Shown in pieces: positions 1 through 6,777 of a stretch of 15,349 bases of DNA. This stretch comes from Chloroflexota bacterium (lineage in GTDB: Bacteria > Chloroflexota > Limnocylindria > QHBO01): contig VBJX01000004.1 of the NCBI GenBank assembly GCA_005879775.1, positions 1-15,349 of the forward strand, given 5' to 3'. Under the pieces are notes generated by a model. It saw nothing but the letters and a program-made list of their open reading frames with translations, made no database searches and was not told the DNA's origin. Each line of letters starts with the position of its first letter. The stretch's first letter is position 1. A program made the position numbers and the translations under genes.

Positions 1-24
1 GGCCGACCGGCGGCTGCTGAGGCC

Positions 25-1215
25 ATGAGCATCTATCTCGACCACGCAGCCACGACCCCGCTGCGGCCAGAGGTGCTCTCCGCGATGCTGCCCTATCTGA
101 CCGATCACTTCGGCAACCCTTCGAGCATCCATGGCGAGGGGCGCCGGGCGCGCCAGGGGCTTGACGAGGCGCGCGAGACGATCGGCGGCATCCTGGGGGC
201 CAAGCCGCGGGAAGTGGTCTTCACCTCGGGTGGCAGCGAGTCCGACAACCTGGCTCTCAAGGGAGCCGCCTGGGCGGCCAGCGCGCGCGGGCGCCACATC
301 GTGACCAGCAGCATCGAGCACAAGGCCGTGATGCACACCTGCGCGGTGCTCGAGCGTTCCGGGTTCTCGGTCACCTACCTGCCTGTGGACCGATACGGCC
401 GGGTCGACCCGGCCGACGTGGATGCGGCGATCACCGACCACACCACCGTGGTCTCGATCATGTATGCCAGCAACGAGGTCGGCACCCTGCAGCCGATCGC
501 CGAGATCGGCGCCATCTGCCGCCAACGGCGGGTCGTCTTCCATACCGATGCGGTCCAGGCCGGCGGCATGCTGCCGCTCGACGTCGACGCCCTGGGAGTC
601 GACCTGCTCAGCCTGAGCGCCCACAAGGTGTACGGCCCGAAGGGGGTCGGCGCCCTTTTCGTGCGGCAGGGGACAAGCCTCGTCCCGCAGATGCAGGGCG
701 GGGCGCAGGAGCGGCAGCGACGCGCCGGCACCGAGAACGTGGCCGGCATCGTGGGTTTTGCCCGCGCGCTCGAGCTGGCGCAGGGCGACCGCGCCGCGCG
801 TAACGCCGAGAATGCCCGCCTCGCCGGCCTCCGGGATCGGCTCGCTGCGGGGATCACTGCCATCGACGGGGTGGAGCTGAGCGGCCACCCCACCGAGCGC
901 CTGGCCAACAGCGCCAGCTTCCTGGTGGCCGCCGTCGAGGGCGGCGACCTGGTGGCGGGGCTCGACCTTGAGGGCGTGGCCGCCAGCACGGGGAGCGCGT
1001 GCACCACCGGCTCCACCGAGCCAAGCCACGTCCTGCTGGCGATGGGGATCAGCGCGGAGCGCGCCCACGGCTCGCTGCGCATGACCGCCGGGCGCGACAC
1101 GACCGTCGGCGACGCGGACCGCGCCGTGGAGGCCGTGCGGACGGTGGTCGCTCGCCTTCGATCAGGCGGAGCGGCGGCACTCCATCCAGCCGCAGCACAC
1201 GGCGCGCCGGCCTGA
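25..1215 (+). CDS. iscS: Cysteine desulfurase, NifS/IscS family
   Basis: PLP-dependent enzyme that removes sulfur from L-cysteine and holds it as a persulfide for delivery to acceptors. The sequence opens with the family signature YLDHAATTP. The PLP-binding lysine is K201 in SAHKVYGPKG, and the persulfide cysteine is C326 in STGSACTTGS. The 396 residues match the usual length. ATG 25 is chosen because the protein then starts exactly at the conserved MSIYLDHAATTP; the frame stays open upstream to the window edge, so a longer form cannot be excluded. A GAGG at 19-22 is only 2 nt from the ATG. The TGA overlaps the mnmA ATG by 1 nt, so the enzyme is probably the dedicated sulfur donor for MnmA, like B. 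subtilis YrvO, although a role in Fe-S assembly is also possible. The C-terminal 20 residues are Ala-rich and not conserved. Confidence 0.95.
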   Translation: MSIYLDHAATTPLRPEVLSAMLPYLTDHFGNPSSIHGEGRRARQGLDEARETIGGILGAKPREVVFTSGGSESDNLALKGAAWAASARGRHIVTSSIEHKAVMHTCAVLERSGFSVTYLPVDRYGRVDPADVDAAITDHTTVVSIMYASNEVGTLQPIAEIGAICRQRRVVFHTDAVQAGGMLPLDVDALGVDLLSLSAHKVYGPKGVGALFVRQGTSLVPQMQGGAQERQRRAGTENVAGIVGFARALELAQGDRAARNAENARLAGLRDRLAAGITAIDGVELSGHPTERLANSASFLVAAVEGGDLVAGLDLEGVAASTGSACTTGSTEPSHVLLAMGISAERAHGSLRMTAGRDTTVGDADRAVEAVRTVVARLRSGGAAALHPAAAHGAPA

Positions 1216-2303
1216 TGCCCCGGGTGGTGGCCGCCATGAGCGGCGGCGTCGATTCCAGCGTGGCGGCCGCCCTGCTGGCGCAGGAGGCGGGGGAGACCGG
1301 GAACGAGGTGATCGGGGTCTGGATGCGGCTCCATCCCGATGGCGGCGAGGGGTGGGAGGAGAGTCGCAGCTGTTGCTCGCCGGACGCCCATGACGACGCC
1401 CGCCGAGTCGCCAGCCTGATCGGGATCCCGTTCTTTGCCCTCAACCTGGAGCGCGCCTTCGAGGAGCGGGTGATCGACGCCTTCGCCGATGCCTACCTGG
1501 CCGGCGCCACGCCCAACCCGTGCCAGGCCTGCAACCAGTACATCAAGTTCGATGAGCTGCTGCGCCGCGGGCTGGCGGCCTACGGCGCGGACCAGGTGGC
1601 GACCGGCCACTACGCCCGAGTGGAATGGCGCGAGGGGCAATGGCACCTGCTGCGTGCCGCGGACGGCAACAAGGACCAGACCTACTTCCTGTGGGTCCTC
1701 GACCAGGAGCAGCTGTCGCACACCCGCTTTCCACTTGGCGAGCTGACCAAGCCGGAGGTCCGCCGCATCGCCGCCGACCTGGGGCTGCCGACGGCTGCCA
1801 AGCCGGAGAGCCAGGAGATCTGCTTCGTGCCGACCGGCGACTACCGCGAGCTGCTGGCCGAGCGGCGGGGCTACGCCGGCGAGCCGGGGCCGATCCTGGA
1901 CGCGACCGGCCAGCGAGTCGGGACGCACAGCGGCTACGCGCACTACACCGTCGGGCAGCGGCACGGCCTGGGGGTCGCGTTGGGCGAGGCCGCCTATGTT
2001 CGGGAGGTGCGTCCGGCCTCGAACAGCATCGTGGTCGGCCGTCGCGAGGAGGTCGCCGCGCGGCGCTTCCGCATCGACGGCCGCCGTTTCGTGGCGGGCG
2101 ACCCGCCGGCCGAGCGCTTCACGGCCAGCGTGCGGATCCGACATCGCGGCACCGAGGTCGACTGCGAGGTGACCTGCGTCGGCGACGATCGGCTCCTCGT
2201 CGAGACGGCCGATCCGGTCTGGGCGCCGGCTCCGGGCCAGGGAGCGGTCTTCTATCGCGGGGAGGAGTGCCTCGGCGGCGGTCGCATCGCCCCGACGGCA
2301 TGA
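1215..2303 (+). CDS. mnmA: tRNA-specific 2-thiouridylase MnmA
   Basis: Adenylates U34 of tRNA-Lys, tRNA-Glu and tRNA-Gln and inserts sulfur to make 2-thiouridine. Seen in the 362-residue product: the N-terminal PP-loop SGGVDSS (residues 9-15), TPNPCQACNQYIKF with C103 and C106, GHYAR, KDQTYFLW, and SQEICFVP with C203. C106 and C203 are 97 residues apart, the same spacing as the catalytic pair C102/C199 of E. coli. VGQRHGLGV and a C-terminal beta-barrel region complete the fold. The start is the ATG at 1215 that shares one base with the iscS stop; reading further upstream in this frame only shadows iscS. The extra cysteine C103 gives an NPCxxC motif where E. coli has NPDxxC, which may matter for Fe-S binding. 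The neighbouring desulfurase is the likely sulfur source. Confidence 0.96.
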   Translation: MPRVVAAMSGGVDSSVAAALLAQEAGETGNEVIGVWMRLHPDGGEGWEESRSCCSPDAHDDARRVASLIGIPFFALNLERAFEERVIDAFADAYLAGATPNPCQACNQYIKFDELLRRGLAAYGADQVATGHYARVEWREGQWHLLRAADGNKDQTYFLWVLDQEQLSHTRFPLGELTKPEVRRIAADLGLPTAAKPESQEICFVPTGDYRELLAERRGYAGEPGPILDATGQRVGTHSGYAHYTVGQRHGLGVALGEAAYVREVRPASNSIVVGRREEVAARRFRIDGRRFVAGDPPAERFTASVRIRHRGTEVDCEVTCVGDDRLLVETADPVWAPAPGQGAVFYRGEECLGGGRIAPTA

Positions 2304-2572
2304 CCCCGTGGCTGGTCCTGACCGCCATCGTGGCGGCCATGAACCTGGCCGCCTTCATCGCGATCCGGGGACGATGGGACCGCTTCGTGGCGGTCCTGCT
2401 GCTGGCGTCGGTGATCGGCGCCATCCTGGGCAACGCCATTGGCGAACGGACCGGAGTGGAGCTGGTGCGGATCGGGGACTTCCACCTGGTGATCGCCTCG
2501 GTCGGGGCGCAGCTGTGCATGCTGGTCGCCACCCTGCTCACCCAGCTGGGGCCGTCGCGCCGCTCCGAGTGA
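2300..2572 (+). CDS. Small three-helix membrane protein, unknown function
   Basis: A 90-residue protein I do not recognise as a named family. It starts at an ATG that overlaps the mnmA stop in an ATGA 4-nt junction, so it is probably translationally coupled to mnmA. Three hydrophobic segments are visible at about residues 4-22, 28-48 and 61-81, giving an integral membrane protein with little outside the bilayer. The loop between helices 2 and 3 carries GNAIGERTG and a polar stretch ending in IGDFH, and a basic-acidic tail RRSE follows helix 3. The hydrophobic pattern and normal codon use argue that it is a real gene rather than a chance frame. Position alone does not show a role in tRNA thiolation. 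Confidence 0.75.
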   Translation: MTPWLVLTAIVAAMNLAAFIAIRGRWDRFVAVLLLASVIGAILGNAIGERTGVELVRIGDFHLVIASVGAQLCMLVATLLTQLGPSRRSE

Positions 2573-2577
2573 CCCGG

Positions 2578-2583
2578 TAGAAT
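2578..2583 (+). promoter_or_regulatory. Candidate -10 element (TAGAAT) upstream of ytxH-like gene
   Basis: TAGAAT is one of the few AT-rich hexamers in the window and sits in the short gap after the membrane-protein stop, 32 nt before the ytxH-like ATG at 2616. A purine-rich AGGGGA at 2599-2604 follows as a possible ribosome binding site, 11 nt before the ATG. No good -35 hexamer is visible at 16-18 nt upstream, so the call rests on the -10 alone. Confidence 0.4.
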
Positions 2584-2615
2584 CAGCCGACGCACGCTAG
2601 GGGACGTCCGGGCAC

Positions 2616-2876
2616 ATGAAAGACTCTGGATTCGGCAGCTTCCTGGCCGGCATCCTGATCGGCGGGCTGATCGGCGCGGCGATCGGGCTGCTGCTGGCGC
2701 CGGCCAAGGGCGATGAGATACGCGAGCAGGTCGGCGAGTTCGTGGGCGAGAAGCGCGCCATGATCGAAGAGGCGATCTCCGAGGGGAAGGCCGCCGCGGA
2801 GAAGGCGCGCGCCGAGATGATGGCGACATACGATGCCGCCGAAGGCGGAGCCGCCGCGGAGGGCGCCGCCTCCTGA
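2616..2876 (+). CDS. YtxH domain-containing small membrane protein
   Basis: An 86-residue protein with the typical YtxH layout. A short N-terminus is followed by a glycine-zipper transmembrane segment at about residues 7-29 (FLAGILIGGLIGAAIGLLLAP), then LAPAKGDEIREQV, and then a charged, probably coiled-coil helix of Lys, Glu and Ala to about residue 65. The tail is low-complexity Ala/Gly. YtxH family members are small stress-associated or general envelope proteins whose biochemical role is not defined. It has its own candidate -10 and SD-like sequence and is followed by a hairpin terminator, so it may be partly monocistronic. The membrane anchor and helix are seen directly; the family name is inferred from the glycine-zipper plus LAP-K-G pattern. 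Confidence 0.8.
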   Translation: MKDSGFGSFLAGILIGGLIGAAIGLLLAPAKGDEIREQVGEFVGEKRAMIEEAISEGKAAAEKARAEMMATYDAAEGGAAAEGAAS

Positions 2877-2910
2877 TCGGTCATCACGCGCGCGACGAGC
2901 ACGATCCATC

Positions 2911-2938
2911 GAGAGCCGGTCGCCGCCGGCTCTCTTCG
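2911..2938 (+). terminator. Rho-independent-type hairpin terminator after ytxH-like gene
   Basis: GAGAGCCGG at 2911-2919 pairs perfectly with CCGGCTCTC at 2926-2934, giving a 9-bp stem with a 6-nt loop (TCGCCG). It is followed by TTCGT, a very short T-poor tail, so termination may be only partial. It lies in the widest gap of the window, between the ytxH-like stop and alaS, and separates the thiolation cluster from the alaS operon. Confidence 0.75.
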
Positions 2939-2943
2939 TGAGC

Positions 2944-2949
2944 AAGGGA
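2944..2949 (+). promoter_or_regulatory. Ribosome binding site of alaS
   Basis: AAGGGA lies 5 nt before ATG 2955. It favours that start over the in-frame ATG at 2964, for which the spacing would be 14 nt. Confidence 0.6.
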
Positions 2950-2954
2950 CCCAG

Positions 2955-3473
2955 ATGGAGTGGATGAGCGCGGCCGACCTGCGAGAGCGCTACCAGCGCT
3001 TCTTCGAGGCGCGGGGCCACACCCGCGTGCCCGCCGCGCCGCTCCTGGCCCGTGACGATCCGACCCTCCTCTTCGTCAATTCGGGGATGGTCCAGTTCAA
3101 GCGTGTCCTCACCGGCGAGGAGAAGCGCGATTACACGCGCGCGGTGGACGCTCAGCCGGTCCTCCGCGTGGCAGGCAAGCACAACGACTTCGAGGAGGTG
3201 GGGCGCACCCCGCGCCACAACACGCTCTTCGAGATGCTCGGCAACTGGAGCTTCGGCGACTACTTCAAGCGCGAGGCGATCGCCTGGGCCTGGGAGTTCC
3301 TGACGATCGAGCTCAAGATCGATCCAGCGCGCCTGGCCGCCACCATCTGGCAGATCGGGTCGTGCGCTGGGGGAACATCGCCGCCGGCGACGACCACAAC
3401 TTCTGGCAGATGGCCGAGACCGGGCCATGCGGACCATGCAGCGAGATCCATTTCGACCGCGGGGCGGAGCTGA
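2955..3473 (+). CDS. alaS: Alanyl-tRNA synthetase, N-terminal fragment (frameshifted)
   Basis: First part of a broken alaS. Alanyl-tRNA synthetase charges tRNA-Ala in the cytoplasm. Residues 1 to about 133 are genuine class II catalytic-domain sequence. RYQRFFEARGH is at the N-terminus, LLFVNSGMVQFK (residues 38-49) is the motif 1 region, and GKHNDFEEVGRTPRHNTLFEMLGNWSFGDYFK (residues 74-105, split here only by description) is the motif 2 region. After LAATIWQ (Q133, 3351-3353) the protein leaves the family, and the remaining 39 residues to the TGA at 3473 are out-of-frame junk. The correct continuation is in the -1 frame from GAT at 3353. Compared with E. coli, about 18 residues between VTVY and ERIIR are absent. 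ATG 2955 is supported by an SD sequence. Confidence 0.88.
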   Translation: MEWMSAADLRERYQRFFEARGHTRVPAAPLLARDDPTLLFVNSGMVQFKRVLTGEEKRDYTRAVDAQPVLRVAGKHNDFEEVGRTPRHNTLFEMLGNWSFGDYFKREAIAWAWEFLTIELKIDPARLAATIWQIGSCAGGTSPPATTTTSGRWPRPGHADHAARSISTAGRS

Positions 3474-5515
3474 GCGAGGGGCCCGAGTGCATCCCCGACC
3501 ACTCCGAGACCTGTCCCCGCTGGCTGGAGTTCTGGAACCTGGTCTTCATGCAGTTCGACCGGGCAGGCGATGGGACCCTCACCCCGCTCCCCTTCAAGAG
3601 CGTCGACACCGGAATGGGGCTCGAGCGGACGACGGCGATCCTGCAGGGGGTCGAGAGCAACTACCAGACCGATCTGTTCGCCCCGATCATCGATCGCCTG
3701 GCGGCGCACCTCGGGCATCGGCCCGAGCAGGTCGAGGCGGAGCGCTTCAGCTACCAGGTGGTGGCCGATCACAGCCGGGCCATGACCTTCCTCATCGGCG
3801 AGGGAGTGAAGCCCTCGAATGAGGGCGCCGGATACGTCCTGCGCCGCATCATGCGACGGGCGGTGCGCCACCTGCGCCTCATGGGAATCCGTGAGCCGGT
3901 GCTCGCCGAAACGTGCGGCGCGGTGATCGACCTGATGGGCGCGGCCTACCCGACGCTGGCCGATGAGCGGGAGCGGATCCTGGACGAGGTGCAGGCCGAG
4001 GAGGCGAAGTTCGCCCGCACACTGGAAGCGGGCACAGGAGAGATCTCCGGCGAGGAGGCGTTCCGCCTGCACGACACGTTCGGCTTTCCGATCGACCTGA
4101 CCGTGGAGATCGCTGCGGAGCGCTCCGTCCGCGTCGACCGCGCCGGCTTCGAGGCGGCCATGGCCGAGCAGCGCGAGCGATCCCGGCGCTCGGTCGCCTC
4201 GGCGCTGCCACTCGACTCGGCGGTGGAGCTGGAACTCGAGAAGCTGGAATCGGCCTTCGTCGGCTACCCGAACCAGACGCGCCTCGATGACGCGGTGGTG
4301 AGCGGGATCTTCCCGCTGGCCGATGAGCGGAACGCGGTCATCCTGGATCGGACGCCGTTCTATGCCGAGGGTGGGGGACAGATCGGCGACCAGGGACGTC
4401 TGATGGGTCCCCATGGACGCTTCGCGGTCGAGGACACGCAACGCCGCGGCAACGCCATCGTTCACGTGGGACGGGTGATCGACGGCAAGATCAAGGTATC
4501 GGACACGGTCGAGGCGCACGTCAACGAGCGGCGCAGGGCGGCTGCGGCCCGCAACCACACAGCCACCCATCTCCTGCATCGGGCCCTGCGCGACGTCCTC
4601 GGCGAGCAGGCCAAGCAGGCAGGCAGCTGGGTCGGGCCGGAGGGGCTCCGCTTCGACTTCCCCGCGGCGAAGGCCAGCTCCCGCGACGAACTGCGACAGG
4701 TCGAGCGGATCGTCAACGCCCAGATTCGGCGCAACGCGGCGGTGATCCCCACCCAGATGAGCCTGTCCGAGGCGCAGGAGCTCGGGGCCGACATGTTCTT
4801 CGGCGACAAGTACCTGCCCGAGTCGGTGCGTGTCGTCCGCGTCGACAGCTTCAGCATGGAGCTGTGCGGCGGGACGCACGTGGCCGCCACCGGGCAGATC
4901 GGCTCCTTCCGGATCACCGGCGAGTCGAGTATCGGGGCCGGGCTGCGGCGCATCGAGGCGGTCACCGGGGAGGGGGCCGAGGAGCTCGTCGCCAGCCAGC
5001 TCGAGACGCTGCGTGCCACCGCGGCGCTGCTCGGGGCGCCCGAGGACGAGGTACCGACGCGCGTGGAGACCCTCCTGTCACGCGTCCGAACAGCCGAACG
5101 CGGCGCGCGATCCGCTCCGGAGGCTGCCGTGCGCCTGGACGTGGCCGCCACGCTCGCAGCGGCCCAAGAGGCCGACGGCACCAAGGTGATGGTCGAGCGC
5201 TTCGCCGAGGCCGATGCGGACGCGCTGCGCCTCCTGGCCGATGACCTGCGCGCGGCGACCGGCCGCTTCCTGGTGGTGGCCGCGGGCGCCGGGAACGGGC
5301 CGGCGCTGATGGTCGCGGCCAGCCGCGACCTGGTCGGCGAGGGGTTCGACGCCGTGCCGATCGTGCGGCAGGTCGCCCCTCTTATCGGCGGCGGTGGAGG
5401 CGGGCGGGCCGAGCTGGCGCAGGCCGGGGGCAAGAACCTGGCCGGGCTGGACGAGGCGCTGCGCGAGGCCGGGCGCCTGGCGCTCGAAGCCCTGGCGAAT
5501 CTCGAGACGGCCTGA
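3362..5515 (+). CDS. alaS: Alanyl-tRNA synthetase, C-terminal fragment (frameshifted)
   Basis: Second part of the broken alaS. Homology resumes at 3353 (DRVVRWGN); GTG 3362 is simply the first usable start in this frame, not the native one. Numbering from 3362: FWQMAETGPCGPCSEI (14-29) completes the adenylation site, and DTGMGLERT (82-90) is motif 3. The editing domain that clears Ser-tRNA and Gly-tRNA shows HTATH (399-403) and CGGTH (502-506), its metal-binding HxxxH and CxxxH. A Gly-rich stretch GGGGGGRAELAQAGG near 676-690 marks the C-Ala domain. Together the two parts span 2561 nt, about 853 codons; adding about 18 missing residues restores the usual 870-880. All other conserved blocks are intact, which argues for a recent lesion or an assembly error rather than decay. 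Confidence 0.9.
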   Translation: MRWGNIAAGDDHNFWQMAETGPCGPCSEIHFDRGAELSEGPECIPDHSETCPRWLEFWNLVFMQFDRAGDGTLTPLPFKSVDTGMGLERTTAILQGVESNYQTDLFAPIIDRLAAHLGHRPEQVEAERFSYQVVADHSRAMTFLIGEGVKPSNEGAGYVLRRIMRRAVRHLRLMGIREPVLAETCGAVIDLMGAAYPTLADERERILDEVQAEEAKFARTLEAGTGEISGEEAFRLHDTFGFPIDLTVEIAAERSVRVDRAGFEAAMAEQRERSRRSVASALPLDSAVELELEKLESAFVGYPNQTRLDDAVVSGIFPLADERNAVILDRTPFYAEGGGQIGDQGRLMGPHGRFAVEDTQRRGNAIVHVGRVIDGKIKVSDTVEAHVNERRRAAAARNHTATHLLHRALRDVLGEQAKQAGSWVGPEGLRFDFPAAKASSRDELRQVERIVNAQIRRNAAVIPTQMSLSEAQELGADMFFGDKYLPESVRVVRVDSFSMELCGGTHVAATGQIGSFRITGESSIGAGLRRIEAVTGEGAEELVASQLETLRATAALLGAPEDEVPTRVETLLSRVRTAERGARSAPEAAVRLDVAATLAAAQEADGTKVMVERFAEADADALRLLADDLRAATGRFLVVAAGAGNGPALMVAASRDLVGEGFDAVPIVRQVAPLIGGGGGGRAELAQAGGKNLAGLDEALREAGRLALEALANLETA

Positions 5516-5516
5516 G

Positions 5517-6626
5517 GTGCAGGAGCAGCTGGCGCGGCTGCGAGCGCGCTTCGCCGGATTCGGATCGCGAGCGCCGGCCGAGGCGCCTGGCCTGGTGGCG
5601 CTCGACGTCGGGACCGAGTTCGCCAAGGCCCTGGTGCTGGAGATCGCCCAGGACGACGAGGGGCGTCAGGTCGGCTCGGTGCGCGGCTCGGGGAGGCAGC
5701 GCCAGGGACTGACCCACATGCAGTCGGGCACGGTCAGCGACATCGATGCGGTGGTTGCCAACTGCCAGCGGGCACTGGCGGAGGCGCGGGGCATGGCCGG
5801 CCTGCAGCCGACGTCGGCGGTGATCGGCATCGCCGGGGAGCTGGTCAAGGGGACCACCTCGATGGGAGCCGTGCGGCGCGACGATCCCCACGTCCCCATC
5901 AGCGAGGAGGAGCTGCAGCGCATCGTCGAGCAGGTCCAGATCGAGGCACTGGCCGATGCCGAGCGGCGGATCGCCTGGGAGAGTGGCGTGGAGCGGCTCG
6001 ACGTGCGCCTGGTGCACGCCGCGGTGGTCGAGCTCAAGATCGACGGCTACCCGGTCAGCAACCCGATCGGCTTCACCGGTGCCCAGCTGGAGCTGGGCGT
6101 CTTCAACGCCTTCGCCCCCATGGTGCACCTGGGCGCGCTGCAGTCGGTGGCCAGCCAGCTGGGGCTGCACCTCCTGGGCGTGATCGCCGAGCCCTACGCG
6201 GTGGCGACCTGCCTCGATCCCGGCGAGCTGGGGGACGCTGGCGCCGTTTTCGTGGACATCGGCGGCGGGACCACGGATGTGGCGCTGGTGCGCCGCGGCG
6301 GGATCGCCGGCACGAAGATGCTCGCCCTCGGCGGGCGCGCCTTCACCAAGGGCCTGGCGGAGCGATTCGCGCTCTCCTTCGCGCGGGCCGAGAGCCTCAA
6401 GCTCGCCGCCGGCACGGATGGCGAGCTGCCCGAACGCGTTGATCGGGAGAATCTGGCGGCGGCCTTGTCCGAGGACGCAGCGGTCTGGCTGGGCGCCGGG
6501 TCGCGTGTACCTGTGCGGCGGCGGTGCCGAGCTGCCGCAGATCGCCACGGCGCTGGATGGCGACGAGTGGTGGCACCGTCTGCCGTTTGCCCGGAAGCCG
6601 GAGGTCCGCGCCCTGGCGCCCCATGA
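5517..6626 (+). CDS. FtsA/PilM-like actin-fold ATPase, N-terminal part (frameshifted)
   Basis: Member of the FtsA/PilM actin-like ATPase family, which usually form filaments or platforms on the inner membrane face for cell division or type IV pilus assembly. GTG 5517 is 1 nt after the alaS stop. Seen: the phosphate-1 motif ALDVGTEFAK around D30, a long insertion resembling the SHS2/1C subdomain (about residues 90-200), the phosphate-2 motif VDIGGGTTD around D247, then the FtsA-type GTKMLALGGRAFTKGLAERF. Family similarity ends near W324-L325 (6486-6491). The rest of this frame to the TGA at 6624-6626 is Arg-rich nonsense, and the true C-terminus continues in another frame. Which cellular role it has cannot be read from the sequence; no pil genes or ftsZ are nearby. 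Confidence 0.8.
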   Translation: MQEQLARLRARFAGFGSRAPAEAPGLVALDVGTEFAKALVLEIAQDDEGRQVGSVRGSGRQRQGLTHMQSGTVSDIDAVVANCQRALAEARGMAGLQPTSAVIGIAGELVKGTTSMGAVRRDDPHVPISEEELQRIVEQVQIEALADAERRIAWESGVERLDVRLVHAAVVELKIDGYPVSNPIGFTGAQLELGVFNAFAPMVHLGALQSVASQLGLHLLGVIAEPYAVATCLDPGELGDAGAVFVDIGGGTTDVALVRRGGIAGTKMLALGGRAFTKGLAERFALSFARAESLKLAAGTDGELPERVDRENLAAALSEDAAVWLGAGSRVPVRRRCRAAADRHGAGWRRVVAPSAVCPEAGGPRPGAP

Positions 6627-6777
6627 CGTGGTGGGCCTGCAGGACGCCAGCGGGCAGCTCGCCACGCGACAGGACGTGACCCCCATGGCCCTGGCGCACC
6701 AGGCGCTCATCATCGACGCCAGCAGCAGCCCAGCCGAGCGTGCGATGCGAGGCGCCGTGAAGGCGATGCAGCTGTGA
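6505..6777 (+). CDS. FtsA/PilM-like ATPase, C-terminal fragment (frameshifted)
   Basis: C-terminal remainder of the actin-fold ATPase that begins at 5517, in a different frame. Reading it from about 6496 gives PGRVYLCGGGAELPQ, the adenosine-binding GGG motif followed by LP that closes the nucleotide pocket in FtsA/PilM proteins. About 75 residues follow, ending at a TGA that overlaps the next gene in a GTGA junction. GTG 6505 is only the first possible start in the fragment; it is unlikely to be used on its own. Between W324 of the upstream part and this block the family normally has about 15-20 more residues (a helix), so the lesion appears to be a deletion of about 50 nt (length 3n+2), not a single-base slip. 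Confidence 0.75.
   Translation: MYLCGGGAELPQIATALDGDEWWHRLPFARKPEVRALAPHDVVGLQDASGQLATRQDVTPMALAHQALIIDASSSPAERAMRGAVKAMQL

Noticed and set aside
1..24. End of an upstream gene (in-frame TGA at 18-20) or an N-terminal extension of the cysteine desulfurase
   Set aside because: Only a few codons are visible; neither possibility can be supported from 24 bases.
2602..2609. Perfect 8-bp palindrome GGACGTCC just before the ytxH-like start, as an operator
   Set aside because: Short GC-rich palindromes are frequent by chance and nothing else in the gap supports a regulator site.
3340..3370. Programmed ribosomal frameshifting or translational bypass in alaS
   Set aside because: No slippery heptamer or clear downstream structure is seen, and conserved residues are missing rather than interrupted by extra bases, which bypass would require.
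3346..3411. Direct repeat TCTGGCAGAT at 3346-3355 and 3402-3411 as the cause of the alaS deletion
   Set aside because: A slippage deletion between repeats would leave one copy, but both remain and the second encodes the conserved FWQM. The repeat is recorded only as a possible assembly confounder.
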